Shown: positions 8,230 through 17,391 of the stretch, one piece after another
Position numbering within the stretch: the stretch's first letter is position 1
Layout: every line of letters begins with the position of its first letter
NCBI RefSeq assembly: GCF_000971295.1
Contig: NZ_LANJ01000004.1
Coordinates: 124,001-188,000, forward strand
Direction of reading: 5' to 3'
DNA length: 64,000 nt
DNA from: Devosia epidermidihirudinis
GTDB lineage: Bacteria > Pseudomonadota > Alphaproteobacteria > Rhizobiales > Devosiaceae
Translations under genes and position numbers: made by a program
Notes under the pieces: generated by a model
The model's database searches: none
What the model was told of the DNA's origin: nothing
The model's input: only the letters and a program-made list of their open reading frames with translations

Positions 8230-8726
8230 GCCGCGTCCTCACGATAGATCACATGCTCGGGGCTATCCCCAAGCGTCTGCAGGCGCTCGACCAGCCAGGC
8301 GGGCAGTAGCCGCACCGTGTTGAGCGCGGCGCTTTCGATGGGGATCCATGAGAAATGCAGCTCGTGGCCCTCGTCGAAGCGGACGAGAAAGGGCTGCTCC
8401 CCATTGGGACGCACAGCGTCCGGCAGCGCGATGGCATAGATCAGGCCCATCTCGTGGAAGCGCTCGCCGCCACGGCCATAAAAGCTCTCGTAGCTGAACA
8501 GCAGCCGACCAATTGTACACGGCATGGCCAGCTCTTCGGCGACTTCGCGCTCAAGCGCGAGGTCACTCTGTTCCCCCAGCTCGACGCGGCCACCGGGCAG
8601 CATGCAATAATCGTCATCGTCCTCGGTGCAGACCAGCAGGTGACCATCACGAATGGCGGCACCGGCAACGCGGTAGTTGAAACAGGTATCCCCGATGGGA
8701 AAGCTGATCATCACCCGCTCGCTCAT
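8226..8726 (-). CDS. NUDIX hydrolase
   Basis: A 166-residue pyrophosphohydrolase of the NUDIX family; substrate unknown (nucleoside diphosphate derivatives are typical). The Nudix box is complete: [20 protein letters not shown] fits G-x5-E-x7-REUxEE, so the metal-binding glutamates are present. It overlaps ruvB upstream and ybgC downstream by four bases each (ATGA), so it is firmly part of the operon. That is unusual, because ruvB is normally followed directly by ybgC in this cluster. Confidence 0.9.
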   Translation of the reverse strand: MSERVMISFPIGDTCFNYRVAGAAIRDGHLLVCTEDDDDYCMLPGGRVELGEQSDLALEREVAEELAMPCTIGRLLFSYESFYGRGGERFHEMGLIYAIALPDAVRPNGEQPFLVRFDEGHELHFSWIPIESAALNTVRLLPAWLVERLQTLGDSPEHVIYREDAA

Positions 8727-9760
8727 TCCTCGGGCTCCTCGAACAGGCTCTGCTGCAGGCCGACAAAGCCCTGCGGCACGATCTTGCCCAGATGCTGGAA
8801 AGCAGCGCCGGTCAGCATGCGCCCGCGCGGCGTGCGCTGGATGAAGCCCTGCTGGATCAGGTAGGGTTCGACGATCTCTTCAATGGCGTCACGCGGCTCG
8901 CTGAGCGCAGCCGCAATGGTTTCGATACCCACCGGGCCGCCATTGTAGAAGTCAGCAATGGTGGTGAGATAGCGGCGGTCGAGCTGATCGAGCCCGCGCG
9001 CATCGACATCAAGCCGCAGCAGCGCCTTGTCGGCGATGGCGCGGGTGATCTCGCCGGCATTCTCCACCAACGCAAAGTCGGTGACGCGGCGCAGCAGGCG
9101 ACCCGCGATACGCGGCGTACCGCGCGAACGGCGGGCTATTTCCATGGCCCCATCGGGCGCCATCGGCATGCCAAGCAGGCGCGCCCCGCGCTGGACGATC
9201 TGCACCAGCTCCTCGGGCGTATAGAAATTAAGCCGCACCGGAATACCGAAGCGGTCGCGCAGTGGCGTGGTCAAAAGACCCGCCCGCGTCGTCGCTCCCA
9301 CCAGCGTGAACTTGGCCAGATCGATACGCACCGAGCGGGCCGCAGGCCCCTCCCCGATGATCAGATCGAGCTGGAAATCCTCCATCGCGGGATAGAGCAC
9401 TTCTTCGATCGCCGGATTAAGCCGGTGGATTTCGTCGATGAAAAGCACATCGCGATCTTCGAGATTGGTCAGCAGCGCCGCCAGATCGCCCGCCTTGGCG
9501 ATGACCGGACCAGAGGTGGCGCGAAAGCCAACGCCGAGCTCCCGCGAGATGATCTGCGCCAGCGTAGTCTTGCCCAGCCCCGGAGGGCCCACGAACAGCA
9601 CGTGATCAAGCGCCGCACCGCGCTGCTTGGCCGCTTTGATGAACACTTCTAGATTGGCGCGTGCCGCTGCCTGCCCGACAAACTCGGCAAAGCCCGACGG
9701 GCGTAGCGACACATCCAGACTATCGTCGCGACCGGCCTCGGGGGACGTCAAACCACTCAA
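8723..9760 (-). CDS. ruvB: Holliday junction branch-migration helicase RuvB
   Basis: RuvB is the AAA+ motor that drives branch migration with RuvA. Walker A GPPGLGKT is at about residues 58-65, Walker B DEIH follows, and the RuvB-specific winged-helix C-terminal region ends with the family pattern FIQRTPRGR. Length 345 is standard. The start codon overlaps the ruvA stop by four bases and its stop overlaps the NUDIX start, giving strict translational coupling. Confidence 0.97.
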   Translation of the reverse strand: MSGLTSPEAGRDDSLDVSLRPSGFAEFVGQAAARANLEVFIKAAKQRGAALDHVLFVGPPGLGKTTLAQIISRELGVGFRATSGPVIAKAGDLAALLTNLEDRDVLFIDEIHRLNPAIEEVLYPAMEDFQLDLIIGEGPAARSVRIDLAKFTLVGATTRAGLLTTPLRDRFGIPVRLNFYTPEELVQIVQRGARLLGMPMAPDGAMEIARRSRGTPRIAGRLLRRVTDFALVENAGEITRAIADKALLRLDVDARGLDQLDRRYLTTIADFYNGGPVGIETIAAALSEPRDAIEEIVEPYLIQQGFIQRTPRGRMLTGAAFQHLGKIVPQGFVGLQQSLFEEPEE

Positions 9761-10374
9761 CTACTCAACTCCCGCAGGCCCAGCCGGATCAGCTTTTCGG
9801 TCGGCACATCATCGCCCTCGCGCGCCACGACGCGCGCCAGAGCAGCCGAGGCCTGTGCGCTCGAATAGCCCAGATTGGTCAGCGCCGAAACCGCATCGGT
9901 AATCGCGCTCGAGGCAATGCCCTCGCCCAAGGCCGATTGCAGGCCCAGCGTGCCCGCATCAACCGCGCCGGTTGTCGGCACCTTGCCCTTGAGTTCGGTC
10001 ACCAGACGCACGGCGAGCTTTGGCCCCACGCCATTGGCGCGGCCGATCATGGCTTTGTCCTGGAGCGCAATGGCGCTCGAAATCTCAGAAGGCGACAGCG
10101 CCGACAAGATCGCCAGCGCGACACGCGCACCAACGCCCTGCACGGTCATCAAAAGATTGAACCATGCCTTCTCACTATCGGACGAAAAGCCATAGAGCCG
10201 GATCATGTCTTCGCGGACGATGGTCTCGATGAACACCACCGCCGCCTCGCCAACGCGGGGCAGGCTCTGGAGCGTGCGCGACGAGCAGAACGCCTGATAG
10301 CAGACGCCACCGCAGTCGATCAGAACGTGGTCATCATCAAAACTGTCGACGAGACCTTTGAGTTTGCCGATCAT
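9757..10374 (-). CDS. ruvA: Holliday junction branch-migration protein RuvA
   Basis: RuvA tetramers bind Holliday junctions and load RuvB. The N-terminal OB fold ([20 protein letters not shown]) leads into two helix-hairpin-helix motifs ([19 protein letters not shown] and [19 protein letters not shown]), and a flexible linker joins them to the small C-terminal RuvB-binding domain ([20 protein letters not shown]). Length 205 is normal. It overlaps ruvC and ruvB by four bases each. Confidence 0.97.
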   Translation of the reverse strand: MIGKLKGLVDSFDDDHVLIDCGGVCYQAFCSSRTLQSLPRVGEAAVVFIETIVREDMIRLYGFSSDSEKAWFNLLMTVQGVGARVALAILSALSPSEISSAIALQDKAMIGRANGVGPKLAVRLVTELKGKVPTTGAVDAGTLGLQSALGEGIASSAITDAVSALTNLGYSSAQASAALARVVAREGDDVPTEKLIRLGLRELSS

Positions 10375-10877
10375 GCCAATGCCTTTAATCGCTGATTGGA
10401 GACGCGGTGATGGGCGTGGCAGATGGCGATCGCCAGCGCGTCGGCGGCGTCAGCACCCTTGAAATCTGCCGCAGGCATCAGCGTTTTGACCATCAATTGA
10501 ATTTGTCCCTTATCGGCGTGGCCCGTGCCGACCACGGATTTCTTGACCAGATTGGCCGCATATTCCGCCACCGGCAGGCCGCGTGCTGCCGGGGTGAGCA
10601 GAGCTACCCCGCGCGCTTGCCCCAGGATCAGCGCCGAGCGCACGCCCGCATTGACGAAGGTCTCTTCAACCGCCGCCTCGCTGGGTCCGAACCGATCCAG
10701 CACCTCACCGAGCCCGGCGAACAGGATGGCCAGCCGTTCGGCCAGCGATCCATCCACCGGCGGGGTGACCGTCCCGGCGGCGACAAAGGTCAGCCGATTG
10801 CCCAGACTTTCGATAATGCCCCAGCCGCAACGGCGCAGCCCTGGGTCGATACCGATGATTCGCGTTGCCGAGTTCAT
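10371..10877 (-). CDS. ruvC: Crossover junction endodeoxyribonuclease RuvC
   Basis: RuvC cuts Holliday junctions symmetrically. The preferred start is ATG 10877 ([20 protein letters not shown]), preceded by AAGGATG; an upstream ATG at 10928 adds 17 non-family residues. The acidic catalytic residues are visible in IGIDPGL, VEETFVN and [13 protein letters not shown]. Length 168 is typical. First gene of the ruvCAB-NUDIX-ybgC unit. I saw no GTTC-N7-GTTC alphaproteobacterial LexA box upstream, so SOS control is not supported here. Confidence 0.95.
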   Translation of the reverse strand: MNSATRIIGIDPGLRRCGWGIIESLGNRLTFVAAGTVTPPVDGSLAERLAILFAGLGEVLDRFGPSEAAVEETFVNAGVRSALILGQARGVALLTPAARGLPVAEYAANLVKKSVVGTGHADKGQIQLMVKTLMPAADFKGADAADALAIAICHAHHRVSNQRLKALA

Positions 10878-11329
10878 GCATTCATCCTTAGTGCGCGGCG
10901 CGAACCGTACCAAGCCCAATGTGAACAAACCCGAAACAACCTGGTAAAAATGACAGGATCAATAAAATCCGAACGGTTTTGCAAACCCCGCCTTCAATAA
11001 ACGCCATCTAGCGTCTGCGCGGGGAACGAGGGGCAATCAGCATGAATGGCATATGCCAGGAACTGCCGGGGCGGGCAGTGCTTTGGTCTGATCGTGCAGC
11101 GGTTTGCACGAGCGAGACTGCCTGCATCAATGCAGGGCGGCGCGACCCTGCTGCACCATCTCCAATCCACCATCCATCCACAACCGGGAGCACCGGCCGC
11201 GTTGTCATGACGTCGGCCGCCCAAACCATAGAGTTACTGACCACCTGACCACCCATAGGACCAACACACCCTAGTGGCGGCCCTCAGGGGCTCGCCGGAC
11301 CATCAACCCTTGAACAGCGAGAGCACGAG
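10878..11329. other. Intergenic stretch with no convincing gene
   Basis: This stretch separates ruvC (minus) from the GGDEF gene (plus) and must carry the ruvC promoter. A 68-codon plus frame (11042-11248) and an 82-codon minus frame (11008-11256) overlap each other; neither shows family features. A perfect small palindrome, CCTGCATcaATGCAGG, lies near 11120-11140. No tRNA or terminator was recognised. Confidence 0.5.
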
Positions 11330-12109
11330 ATGCCGGAATCGAAACGAGTTACCGCCATGCAGAAATGGTCCAGCGTGGGAAAATGGACTCTGTTGGGCAC
11401 GCTCAGTTGTGTTCTGGTGTCGGTCGCTGCCAATGCGATCATCTTTGAGGGGGTCGACGAGGCGATGCGCCAACGCGCCATCCTCAGCGCCATCGTACTG
11501 CCCACCCTGATGGGCGCCCCCCTGTTCTTCTTCATGAGCATGCGCCTGCGCGGGCTCGCTCTTTCCAATTTCCGCCTCGCCCTAGTGGCGCGCACCGACA
11601 GCCTGACGGCCTGCCTCAATCGTGGTGCCTTTACCTATCGGGTGACCAGCATTCTCGCCCAGAGCGGTCCGACTGCCGGAGCGCTACTGATGATCGATGC
11701 GGACAACTTCAAGACCATCAACGACCTGTTCGGCCATGATGCAGGGGACGATGCGCTGGCGATCATAGCGCGCTCAATCCGCGCGGTGCTGCGACCGGGC
11801 GACCTGGTCGGGCGCATGGGTGGCGAGGAATTTGCGGTTTATCTGCCTGATGTCGGCCAACCAGGGGCCGAGGTTATCGCTGAACGCATCCGCCGCTCGG
11901 TCAATCTGGCCGTGTTCGCGCCAAACGGGGAACAGCGTGCGCTGTCGGTCAGCATTGGCGGCGCAGTCTTTGACCGGCCGGCTATCTTCTCAGAATTGTT
12001 CCGCATTGCCGATCAGCGGCTCTATGGCGCCAAGCAGACCGGCCGCAATCGCGTCGCCATTGTGCATGCCACAGATTATCCAGACCTCACACTGCAACAG
12101 TCGGCATAG
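11330..12109 (+). CDS. Membrane-anchored GGDEF diguanylate cyclase
   Basis: Predicted to make cyclic di-GMP from two GTP. Two hydrophobic helices (about 18-38 and 50-70) anchor it in the inner membrane without a periplasmic sensor domain of any size. The GGDEF domain covers about 85-250, with DADNFKTINDLFGHDAGDDAL before the active-site GGEEF at 164-168. The inhibitory site RxxD is present as RPGD at 155-158, exactly five residues before the motif, so product feedback is likely. Stand-alone gene with no EAL domain. Confidence 0.9.
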   Translation: MPESKRVTAMQKWSSVGKWTLLGTLSCVLVSVAANAIIFEGVDEAMRQRAILSAIVLPTLMGAPLFFFMSMRLRGLALSNFRLALVARTDSLTACLNRGAFTYRVTSILAQSGPTAGALLMIDADNFKTINDLFGHDAGDDALAIIARSIRAVLRPGDLVGRMGGEEFAVYLPDVGQPGAEVIAERIRRSVNLAVFAPNGEQRALSVSIGGAVFDRPAIFSELFRIADQRLYGAKQTGRNRVAIVHATDYPDLTLQQSA

Positions 12110-12112
12110 AAA

Positions 12113-12138
12113 AAGGGCAGCGCCGCAGCACTGCCCTT
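12113..12138. terminator. Bidirectional terminator between GGDEF gene and yebC
   Basis: An 8-bp stem (AAGGGCAG / CTGCCCTT) with a 10-base loop lies between two converging genes. The minus strand reads into TTTTTCT, giving yebC a good intrinsic terminator; the plus side has only a weak T run. Confidence 0.7.
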
Positions 12139-12160
12139 CTGAATTTTACTGCTCAAGCAA

Positions 12161-12907
12161 TCAAGCGTCGAGCTTGGCCGCTTCTTCGTCGCTCATTTCG
12201 AAGTTCGTATAGACGTTCTGCACGTCATCGTCTTCTTCGAGCGTGGCGATCAGCTTCATCAGCGATGCGCCTTTTTCGGCATCGATCGGGGCATTGGTCT
12301 GGGGCTTCCAGATCGCCTTGACGGACTCGGCTTCACCGAGAACCTTCTCGAGCGTTGCAGCAACTTCCACCATCGCCTCGAACGAGGTGGTGATGTAGTG
12401 GCCTTCCTCATCGCTTTCGACGTCGTCGGCACCCGCCTCGATAGCGGCTTCCATCACGGCGTCTTCGGTGCCGGCCTTGACCGGATAGGTGATCTCGCCA
12501 ACCTTGTCGAACATGAAGCCAACCGAGTTGGTTTCACCCATCGCGCCGCCACTCTTGGAGAAGTAGGAGCGGACGTTCGATGCCGTGCGGTTACGGTTGT
12601 CGGTCAGGGTCTCGACGATGATCGCGACGCCACCGGGGCCATAGCCCTCATAGCGGATCTCGTCGTAGTTTTCGCCGTCCGAACCGATCGCCTTCTTGAT
12701 GGCGCGGTCGATATTGTCCTTGGGCATGGACTGAGCGCGCGCGTTGACAACGGCCAGGCGCAGGCGGGCATTGAAGGCTGGGTCTGGCATGCCGAGCTTG
12801 GCGGCGACGGTGATTTCGCGCGCAAGCTTGGAGAAGACCTTGGAGCGAACCGCGTCGGACTTGCCTTTGCGGTGCATGATGTTTTTGGCGTGTGAATGGC
12901 CTGCCAT
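12161..12907 (-). CDS. yebC: YebC/PmpR family protein (TACO1-like)
   Basis: YebC-type proteins are described as transcriptional regulators and, for some members, as factors that ease ribosome stalling. The 248-residue protein starts [20 protein letters not shown], a near-invariant family opening, and keeps the conserved [20 protein letters not shown] region and [14 protein letters not shown]. The acidic C-terminus ([15 protein letters not shown]) is also typical. In many bacteria it lies near ruvC, as here. GGGGAGTGACC upstream provides the ribosome site. Confidence 0.95.
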   Translation of the reverse strand: MAGHSHAKNIMHRKGKSDAVRSKVFSKLAREITVAAKLGMPDPAFNARLRLAVVNARAQSMPKDNIDRAIKKAIGSDGENYDEIRYEGYGPGGVAIIVETLTDNRNRTASNVRSYFSKSGGAMGETNSVGFMFDKVGEITYPVKAGTEDAVMEAAIEAGADDVESDEEGHYITTSFEAMVEVAATLEKVLGEAESVKAIWKPQTNAPIDAEKGASLMKLIATLEEDDDVQNVYTNFEMSDEEAAKLDA

Positions 12908-13078
12908 AGGTCACTCCCCTCGAATAAAAGCTGCTGGTTTATGGTCGCGGGTTATAGGCAAGTGCAGCGCATTTGTGAAGCTGACCGCCAATGCCGCGCG
13001 TGAAGGCACGGATCTAGCGTCCCGGGGGAGGGCGTCCGGAGCGGCAACCGCTTGGCCCAAAGCTGTCCGAGCTGGGCC

Positions 13079-13897
13079 TCAATCGAAAATGGGCTCAGCC
13101 TGGGCCAGCGTGCCGCCAAGGCGCAGCGGCAGCACTTTGGTCGCCAGGCCGGTGCGTGGATCGGTCTGAATGGCCACGCCGCACAGCGTCGCCTCGCCTT
13201 CGGACGGTGAGAACCGGCCATTGGGAATACCTGTCAGAAACCGGTTCAGCGGCTCATCGGTATCGGTGCCGATAATGGAGTCGAAATCCCCGCACATGCC
13301 CGCATCGGCCATCAGCGCCGTACCGCCGCGCAGCACGCGATGATCGGCCGTGGGGATATGGGTGTGGGTGCCGACAACAAGGCTGACCTTGCCATCGAGG
13401 AAGTGGCCCATGGCCTGAATTTCCGAGGTGGCTTCGGTATGGAAATCCACGACAATCGCGTCGGCCTGCTCGCCCAGCGGACAAGCGGCAACAGCGGCTT
13501 CCACGGCGCGGAACGGATCATCGATGGGGGGCATGAACACACGGCCCTGCGCATTGATCACCAGCACGCGATGGCCATTGCGGCCCTCGACGAACATGGC
13601 TCCACGTCCCGGCGTGCCAGGTGGCATGTTGATTGGACGGATCAGGGTGTTTTCGCGCTCAATGAACGAAATGGTCTCGCGCTGATCGAAGGCATGGTCG
13701 CCAAGCGTCACGATATCGGCGCCGGCATTGCGGATCGCATTGAAGTGCGGTTCGGTCAGGCCCTTGCCATGGCTGGCATTTTCGCCATTGACCACAACGA
13801 AATCAAAGCCATAGCGCTCGATGATGCCCGGCAGGCGATCATTGACCGCATCCCGGCCGGAACGGCCCATCACATCGCCCAGAAACAGCAGCTTCAT
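13079..13897 (-). CDS. YmdB-like metallophosphoesterase (TIGR00282 family)
   Basis: Calcineurin-like phosphoesterase of the Bacillus YmdB group, whose members hydrolyse cyclic nucleotides and shape global gene expression. Metal ligands are visible in order: FLGDVMG (6-12), VNGENASHGKG (about 36-46), TLGDHAFD and FHTEATSE, then GTHTHIPTADHR near 175. Length 272 matches the family. Its start codon ATGA overlaps the stop of the cyclo-ligase gene by four bases, so the two are co-translated. Confidence 0.9.
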   Translation of the reverse strand: MKLLFLGDVMGRSGRDAVNDRLPGIIERYGFDFVVVNGENASHGKGLTEPHFNAIRNAGADIVTLGDHAFDQRETISFIERENTLIRPINMPPGTPGRGAMFVEGRNGHRVLVINAQGRVFMPPIDDPFRAVEAAVAACPLGEQADAIVVDFHTEATSEIQAMGHFLDGKVSLVVGTHTHIPTADHRVLRGGTALMADAGMCGDFDSIIGTDTDEPLNRFLTGIPNGRFSPSEGEATLCGVAIQTDPRTGLATKVLPLRLGGTLAQAEPIFD

Positions 13898-14481
13898 GCG
13901 CTTGCGCCAAAATGGCGAATGCCGTTTTCAGTGATGACAGCATCAAGCGGTACGTCGTGGGCCTCGCGCGGGATCTCGTCGAGCTCCTGTGCCGCAAAGG
14001 CCAGCCCGATCAGCCTGGGCTTCTTGCTCAGATTTGCCAGCGTGCGGTCATAATACCCACCGCCATAACCCAAGCGCGTACCGTTCTTGTCAAAGCCGAG
14101 CAGCGGCATGATGACCAGATCCGGCTCGGCGCGTGGCGCCTGTTCGGAGGGCGCGAGCGTGCCAAACCCGGCTTCATAAAGCGCTTCGCCCTGCTCCCAG
14201 ACCCGAAGGTCGAGCGGTTCTTCAGCGCCCAGCACGACGGGCAAGATGACGGTGTGGTTGTTGTCCATCAGGCGGACAAGAATCGGCTGGCAGTCCAGCT
14301 CGTCGCGAATGCGCCAATAGGCGGCAACGACGTCACTGGCGGCGGGGGCGACATCCTTGAAGAAGGCAGCGGCCACGGCAGCGGCAGCATCAACACGATC
14401 GGCCTGCGGAATGGCGGCACGGATCGCATGGGCCTGACTTCTCAGCGCCGCCTTGGCTTCTTCGATCTTCTCGTCAACCAT
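13894..14481 (-). CDS. 5-formyltetrahydrofolate cyclo-ligase
   Basis: Converts 5-formyl-THF to 5,10-methenyl-THF with ATP. The diagnostic motif RLGYGGGYYDRTL is near residue 155, and an N-terminal basic region (AALRSQAHAIRAAIP) provides the ATP-side residues. Start chosen at ATG 14481 (MVDEKIEE); an ATG four codons earlier is possible. The gene lies directly downstream of the probable 6S RNA, as ygfA does after ssrS in many proteobacteria. Often called ygfA or fau; naming is left open. Confidence 0.93.
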   Translation of the reverse strand: MVDEKIEEAKAALRSQAHAIRAAIPQADRVDAAAAVAAAFFKDVAPAASDVVAAYWRIRDELDCQPILVRLMDNNHTVILPVVLGAEEPLDLRVWEQGEALYEAGFGTLAPSEQAPRAEPDLVIMPLLGFDKNGTRLGYGGGYYDRTLANLSKKPRLIGLAFAAQELDEIPREAHDVPLDAVITENGIRHFGASA

Positions 14482-14509
14482 ACAGCGCCACAATCCGCCT
14501 CAGAAATTA

Positions 14510-14661
14510 GGTGCCACCCTGGCCGTGGGATATGCGATCCCGGGAACCTACTTTACGCAGGTGGGCGCCGTATGTCTGAGCCCAGGAGCCCAGTCAGGGA
14601 CAGCTCCCTTAGGATCGATAAGGCCCCGGGGATATGGTATCCAACACGCACCGGGCAGCAG
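14510..14661 (-). ncRNA. ssrS: Probable 6S RNA
   Basis: A region of about 152 bases without a gene, directly upstream of the 5-formyl-THF cyclo-ligase gene, the classic ssrS location. The ends pair: TGCTGCCC (14653-14660 on the minus strand) with GGGTGGCA (14512-14519). The interior can form a long rod with CCCGGG blocks on both arms (near 14549-14554 and 14624-14630), and the 3' arm carries a CACCTGCGTAAAGTAGGT hairpin like the 3' arm of known 6S RNAs. It would mimic an open promoter and bind sigma-70 RNA polymerase. Zap genes lie further upstream, as in the usual zapA-ssrS-ygfA order. Not tested with a covariance model. Confidence 0.72.
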
Positions 14662-14665
14662 AACC

Positions 14666-14693
14666 GATATAGGCGCTTTGCCGGCCAGTGCAA
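14666..14693 (-). promoter_or_regulatory. Predicted promoter of the 6S RNA
   Basis: On the minus strand TTGCAC (14688-14693) and TATATC (14666-14671) are 16 bases apart. Start of transcription would fall near 14660, which coincides with the 5' arm of the closing stem. Confidence 0.55.
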
Positions 14694-14820
14694 AGGGGAA
14701 GCGCGACCCGAACACACCAATTTCACCTAAATCTGCACTGCCCCACGCTTCGGCATGCGCAACTATCTTGCCCTTGTCATCGCGGCTCACCAATATCTTG
14801 CCACTTAAGCAGGATCGCCC

Positions 14821-16521
14821 ATGTTCGCGCACATTCTGATTGTCATTATTGCCGCCATCGCCATTTCCGCCTTCGCCGAACGCAAGAACATCCAGCCGGC
14901 CATTCTGGTCGCCATGGTCGGGCTCGCGGCATCCTTCATTCCGGGCCTGCCCCGACTGGAGCTGGAGCCCGAAATTATCCTGGGCATAGTGTTGCCCCCG
15001 ATGCTGTTTTCGGCGGCGAGCGACTTCTCCTTCACCAGCTTCGCCAAGCGCCTGAGCTCCATCGTCAACCTGGGCGTCTTCATGGTGTTTGCTGCAACCG
15101 CCGCGGTTGGCGTGGTGGCGGCTGCCATCGTGCCCGAACTGACCCTGCCCGCAGCCCTAGTGCTGGCAGCCGTGCTGGCGCCGCCCGATGCGGTTACCGC
15201 TATCACCATTGGCCGCAAGGCCGGCCTGCCCACCGGCTTGATGACCGTGCTCAAGGGCGAAAGCCTGATCAATGACGCGGCCGCGCTGACCATCTTTGCG
15301 GCTGCCGTGGCAGGCGTTGCTGGCACCCACGCCTTTATCGACAACCTGCCGCTCTATTTCCTCTATTCGTCCGTGGTCGGCATTTTGCTCGGCTTGATCA
15401 TCGGCAATTTCGCCCAGTTCGCCCGCCGCAAGCTGGGCAATCCGTCCCTGTCGACGGTGATTTCGGTGATCGTGCCCTTCGCTGCCTATCTGCTGGCCGA
15501 GGAACTGCATGCCTCGGGCGTTCTGGCCGTGGTCACTGCCGGTTTCGCCATCGGCCATCACGCAGTGGAATCCAGCTATCAGGAGCGGATGCAGGAGCGC
15601 GAATTCTGGCGCACCGCCGATACCCTGCTCGAAACTTTTGTGTTCGCCTATATCGGCCTGCAACTGCGTTTCGTCATCAATGACGCAGGAGAAGCCGGCA
15701 TCGGCCTTGTCGCGCTGCTGCTGGCGGCTACCGCAGTGTTTCTCGCCACGGTCGCGATCCGCTTCATCTGGGTGTTCGGCACCGCAATCTTCGGTCGTTG
15801 GCGCTATCGCGCCGGGCAAAAGCGTTGGGACGAATATACGGCCGCTGTCGCCCGCGGCGAGGACCCGTTCGCCAGCAAGCGCCGGCCGCAGCGGCAAGAC
15901 ACAGGCCCAAACGCGCGCCGTCGCCCGCGCCCCGAAGCACCACAACCGCCACTCAGCTGGAAGGAAAACATCGTTCTGTCCTGGACCGGCATGCGCGGCG
16001 TGGTGACCCTTGCCGCCGCAGCCGGCGTGCCCGCCGTCACGGTGAGCGGACTGCCCTTCCCCGGCCGCGAGGCGATCCTTGCCATCGCCTTCCTCGTCAC
16101 CATCGCCACTTTGGTGATCCAGGGGCTCACCCTGCCCTGGCTGATCAAACACCTCGACCTCAGCGATCCGCGCGCCGACAAATACATCGCCGATCAGGAG
16201 GCCCTTGCTCATAAGCTGGCGCGCGAGGCAGCCAATGCGGCGCTGCAGGAATATAGCGAAACGCACGACAGCCCCTCCTCGCGACGCATGGTCGAGATGA
16301 TGGCCCGGCGCAACAAGCTGACGACACAGGTCGAGCAACCCGAGCGTGTGATCGATCAGGACGAGGCGTTTGAGCTGGGCAACATCATGCTGGCGGCGCG
16401 CCGCAAGCGACTGATCACCGCGCGCGACGAGCGTGTGCTGGACGAGACGGTGCTGCGCGACGTGTTGGAGCAGATGGATCTGGAACAGGCGTTTCTGGAC
16501 AGCCGGGGCAAACCCGCCTGA
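14821..16521 (+). CDS. CPA1 family Na+/H+ antiporter (NhaP-like)
   Basis: A 566-residue cation/proton antiporter. The N-terminal 400 residues hold about 12 membrane helices; the ion site shows as APPDAVTA (Asp123) and the CPA1 signature KGESLINDAAAL (145-156, Asn151-Asp152). A conserved WTGMRGVVTLAAA near residue 390 is also typical. A basic cytoplasmic insertion (about 340-375, RRPQRQDTGPNARRRPR) and a charged C-terminal tail of about 120 residues follow. It runs against the neighbouring minus-strand genes and separates zapA from the 6S RNA, an insertion relative to the usual order. Confidence 0.92.
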   Translation: MFAHILIVIIAAIAISAFAERKNIQPAILVAMVGLAASFIPGLPRLELEPEIILGIVLPPMLFSAASDFSFTSFAKRLSSIVNLGVFMVFAATAAVGVVAAAIVPELTLPAALVLAAVLAPPDAVTAITIGRKAGLPTGLMTVLKGESLINDAAALTIFAAAVAGVAGTHAFIDNLPLYFLYSSVVGILLGLIIGNFAQFARRKLGNPSLSTVISVIVPFAAYLLAEELHASGVLAVVTAGFAIGHHAVESSYQERMQEREFWRTADTLLETFVFAYIGLQLRFVINDAGEAGIGLVALLLAATAVFLATVAIRFIWVFGTAIFGRWRYRAGQKRWDEYTAAVARGEDPFASKRRPQRQDTGPNARRRPRPEAPQPPLSWKENIVLSWTGMRGVVTLAAAAGVPAVTVSGLPFPGREAILAIAFLVTIATLVIQGLTLPWLIKHLDLSDPRADKYIADQEALAHKLAREAANAALQEYSETHDSPSSRRMVEMMARRNKLTTQVEQPERVIDQDEAFELGNIMLAARRKRLITARDERVLDETVLRDVLEQMDLEQAFLDSRGKPA

Positions 16522-16529
16522 CCCCTGAA

Positions 16530-16907
16530 CTAGCTGTGCGGCAGCGGGGCGGCCTCGTCGAGAACATTGGCGATGCCGTCCAGCGCCACCGCGGCCTCGA
16601 CCAGCTTGCCGGCGAAACGCTCTTCGAGCGCCTCGATTTCGGCAGCCACTTCCTGCCCGGCGCGCTGCAGGATCAGAACTTCTTTTTCGAGCGCCTTGAT
16701 CTTGCGCTCGGCCTCGGCAAGCTCATCGACCACAGCAATGCCCGCCATCACGGTCAGCCGGTTGTCGCCAATCTCGCCGACGGCGCCCTTAAGGCTTTCT
16801 ACCTGCTTGTTAAACCGATCAGCCAGGCCGATCAGATGCTTCTGCTGGCCCTCTTCGCAGGCCATGCGATATTTGCGGCCATTGATCTCGACATTGACTT
16901 CAGGCAC
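16530..16907 (-). CDS. zapA: Cell division protein ZapA
   Basis: ZapA cross-links FtsZ filaments at midcell. Start chosen at GTG 16907 (VPEVNVEINGRKYRMACEEG) with GGAG eight bases upstream; the frame stays open upstream but overlaps the previous gene and loses similarity. The N-terminal ZapA domain ends near LMVM-type TVMAGIAVVDEL, and the rest is a long coiled coil (EAERKIKALEKEVLILQ...). About 125 residues, a normal alphaproteobacterial length. It starts 4 bases after the DUF4164 gene. Confidence 0.9.
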   Translation of the reverse strand: MPEVNVEINGRKYRMACEEGQQKHLIGLADRFNKQVESLKGAVGEIGDNRLTVMAGIAVVDELAEAERKIKALEKEVLILQRAGQEVAAEIEALEERFAGKLVEAAVALDGIANVLDEAAPLPHS

Positions 16908-16911
16908 CGCG

Positions 16912-17199
16912 CTACTCCGTCTTTGCCAGCACTTCGCGGACCGTTTCCATGGCCTCGACCAAACGGCGCGACACATCATGGGCGCTGTCATCAAGGCGCT
17001 TGGCCCGCGCTGCGGTTTTGTCGAGTTCCGTCGCCAGCCGCGCGCGCTCATGCACGAGGCGCTGCGTATCGACCTCGATGCGATTATGCTGCCGCATCCG
17101 CGTCGCCAGATTTTTTACCGACTGATCCAGCCGCGCCATGGCGCGATCAAACCGCGCATTGGCGGCGCCGATCCCATCTTCAAGTTCCGTCTCACTCAT
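16912..17199 (-). CDS. DUF4164 coiled-coil protein
   Basis: A 95-residue, almost wholly helical, charged protein (MSETELEDGIGAANARFDRA, ending VREVLAKTE). The DUF4164 family is small, coiled-coil and usually found directly before zapA in Hyphomicrobiales, as here with a 4-base gap. A role with ZapA at the division site is suggested by this fixed neighbourhood but is not shown. Confidence 0.85.
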   Translation of the reverse strand: MSETELEDGIGAANARFDRAMARLDQSVKNLATRMRQHNRIEVDTQRLVHERARLATELDKTAARAKRLDDSAHDVSRRLVEAMETVREVLAKTE

Positions 17200-17288
17200 T
17201 ACCGTTACGGTCCTTTACGCGCGACGTTCACGCTCTACAGGGTGCCTCACACCCAGCCGCAATGCAACCAAGGAAGCCTACCCTGTCA

Positions 17289-17316
17289 TTGACAGGCAAT
17301 CCCAACCTGTTATGCC
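17289..17316 (+). promoter_or_regulatory. Possible promoter of tkt
   Basis: A perfect TTGACA at 17289-17294 is followed after 16 bases by TATGCC (17311-17316, 3/6 match). The -35 lies inside a palindrome CCTGTCAtTGACAGG (17282-17296) that could also be an operator. Confidence 0.4.
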
Positions 17317-17391
17317 TCGAACCCGCCTTTGGGAGGAGGCTTACGGCCTCTCTTCTCCCCAGATTTCACGCCCAATGAAAGCGCAAGCCCG

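Noticed and set aside
10878..10990. LexA operator before ruvC
   Set aside because: GTTC occurs, but not as GTTC-N7-GTTC; the nearest pair is 17 bases apart.
11008..11256. Overlapping short frames on both strands before the GGDEF gene
   Set aside because: They overlap each other, lack good ribosome sites or protein-like composition, and show no family motif.
14548..14832. A 94-codon minus-strand frame upstream of the cyclo-ligase gene
   Set aside because: It covers the probable 6S RNA and its promoter; no family pattern.
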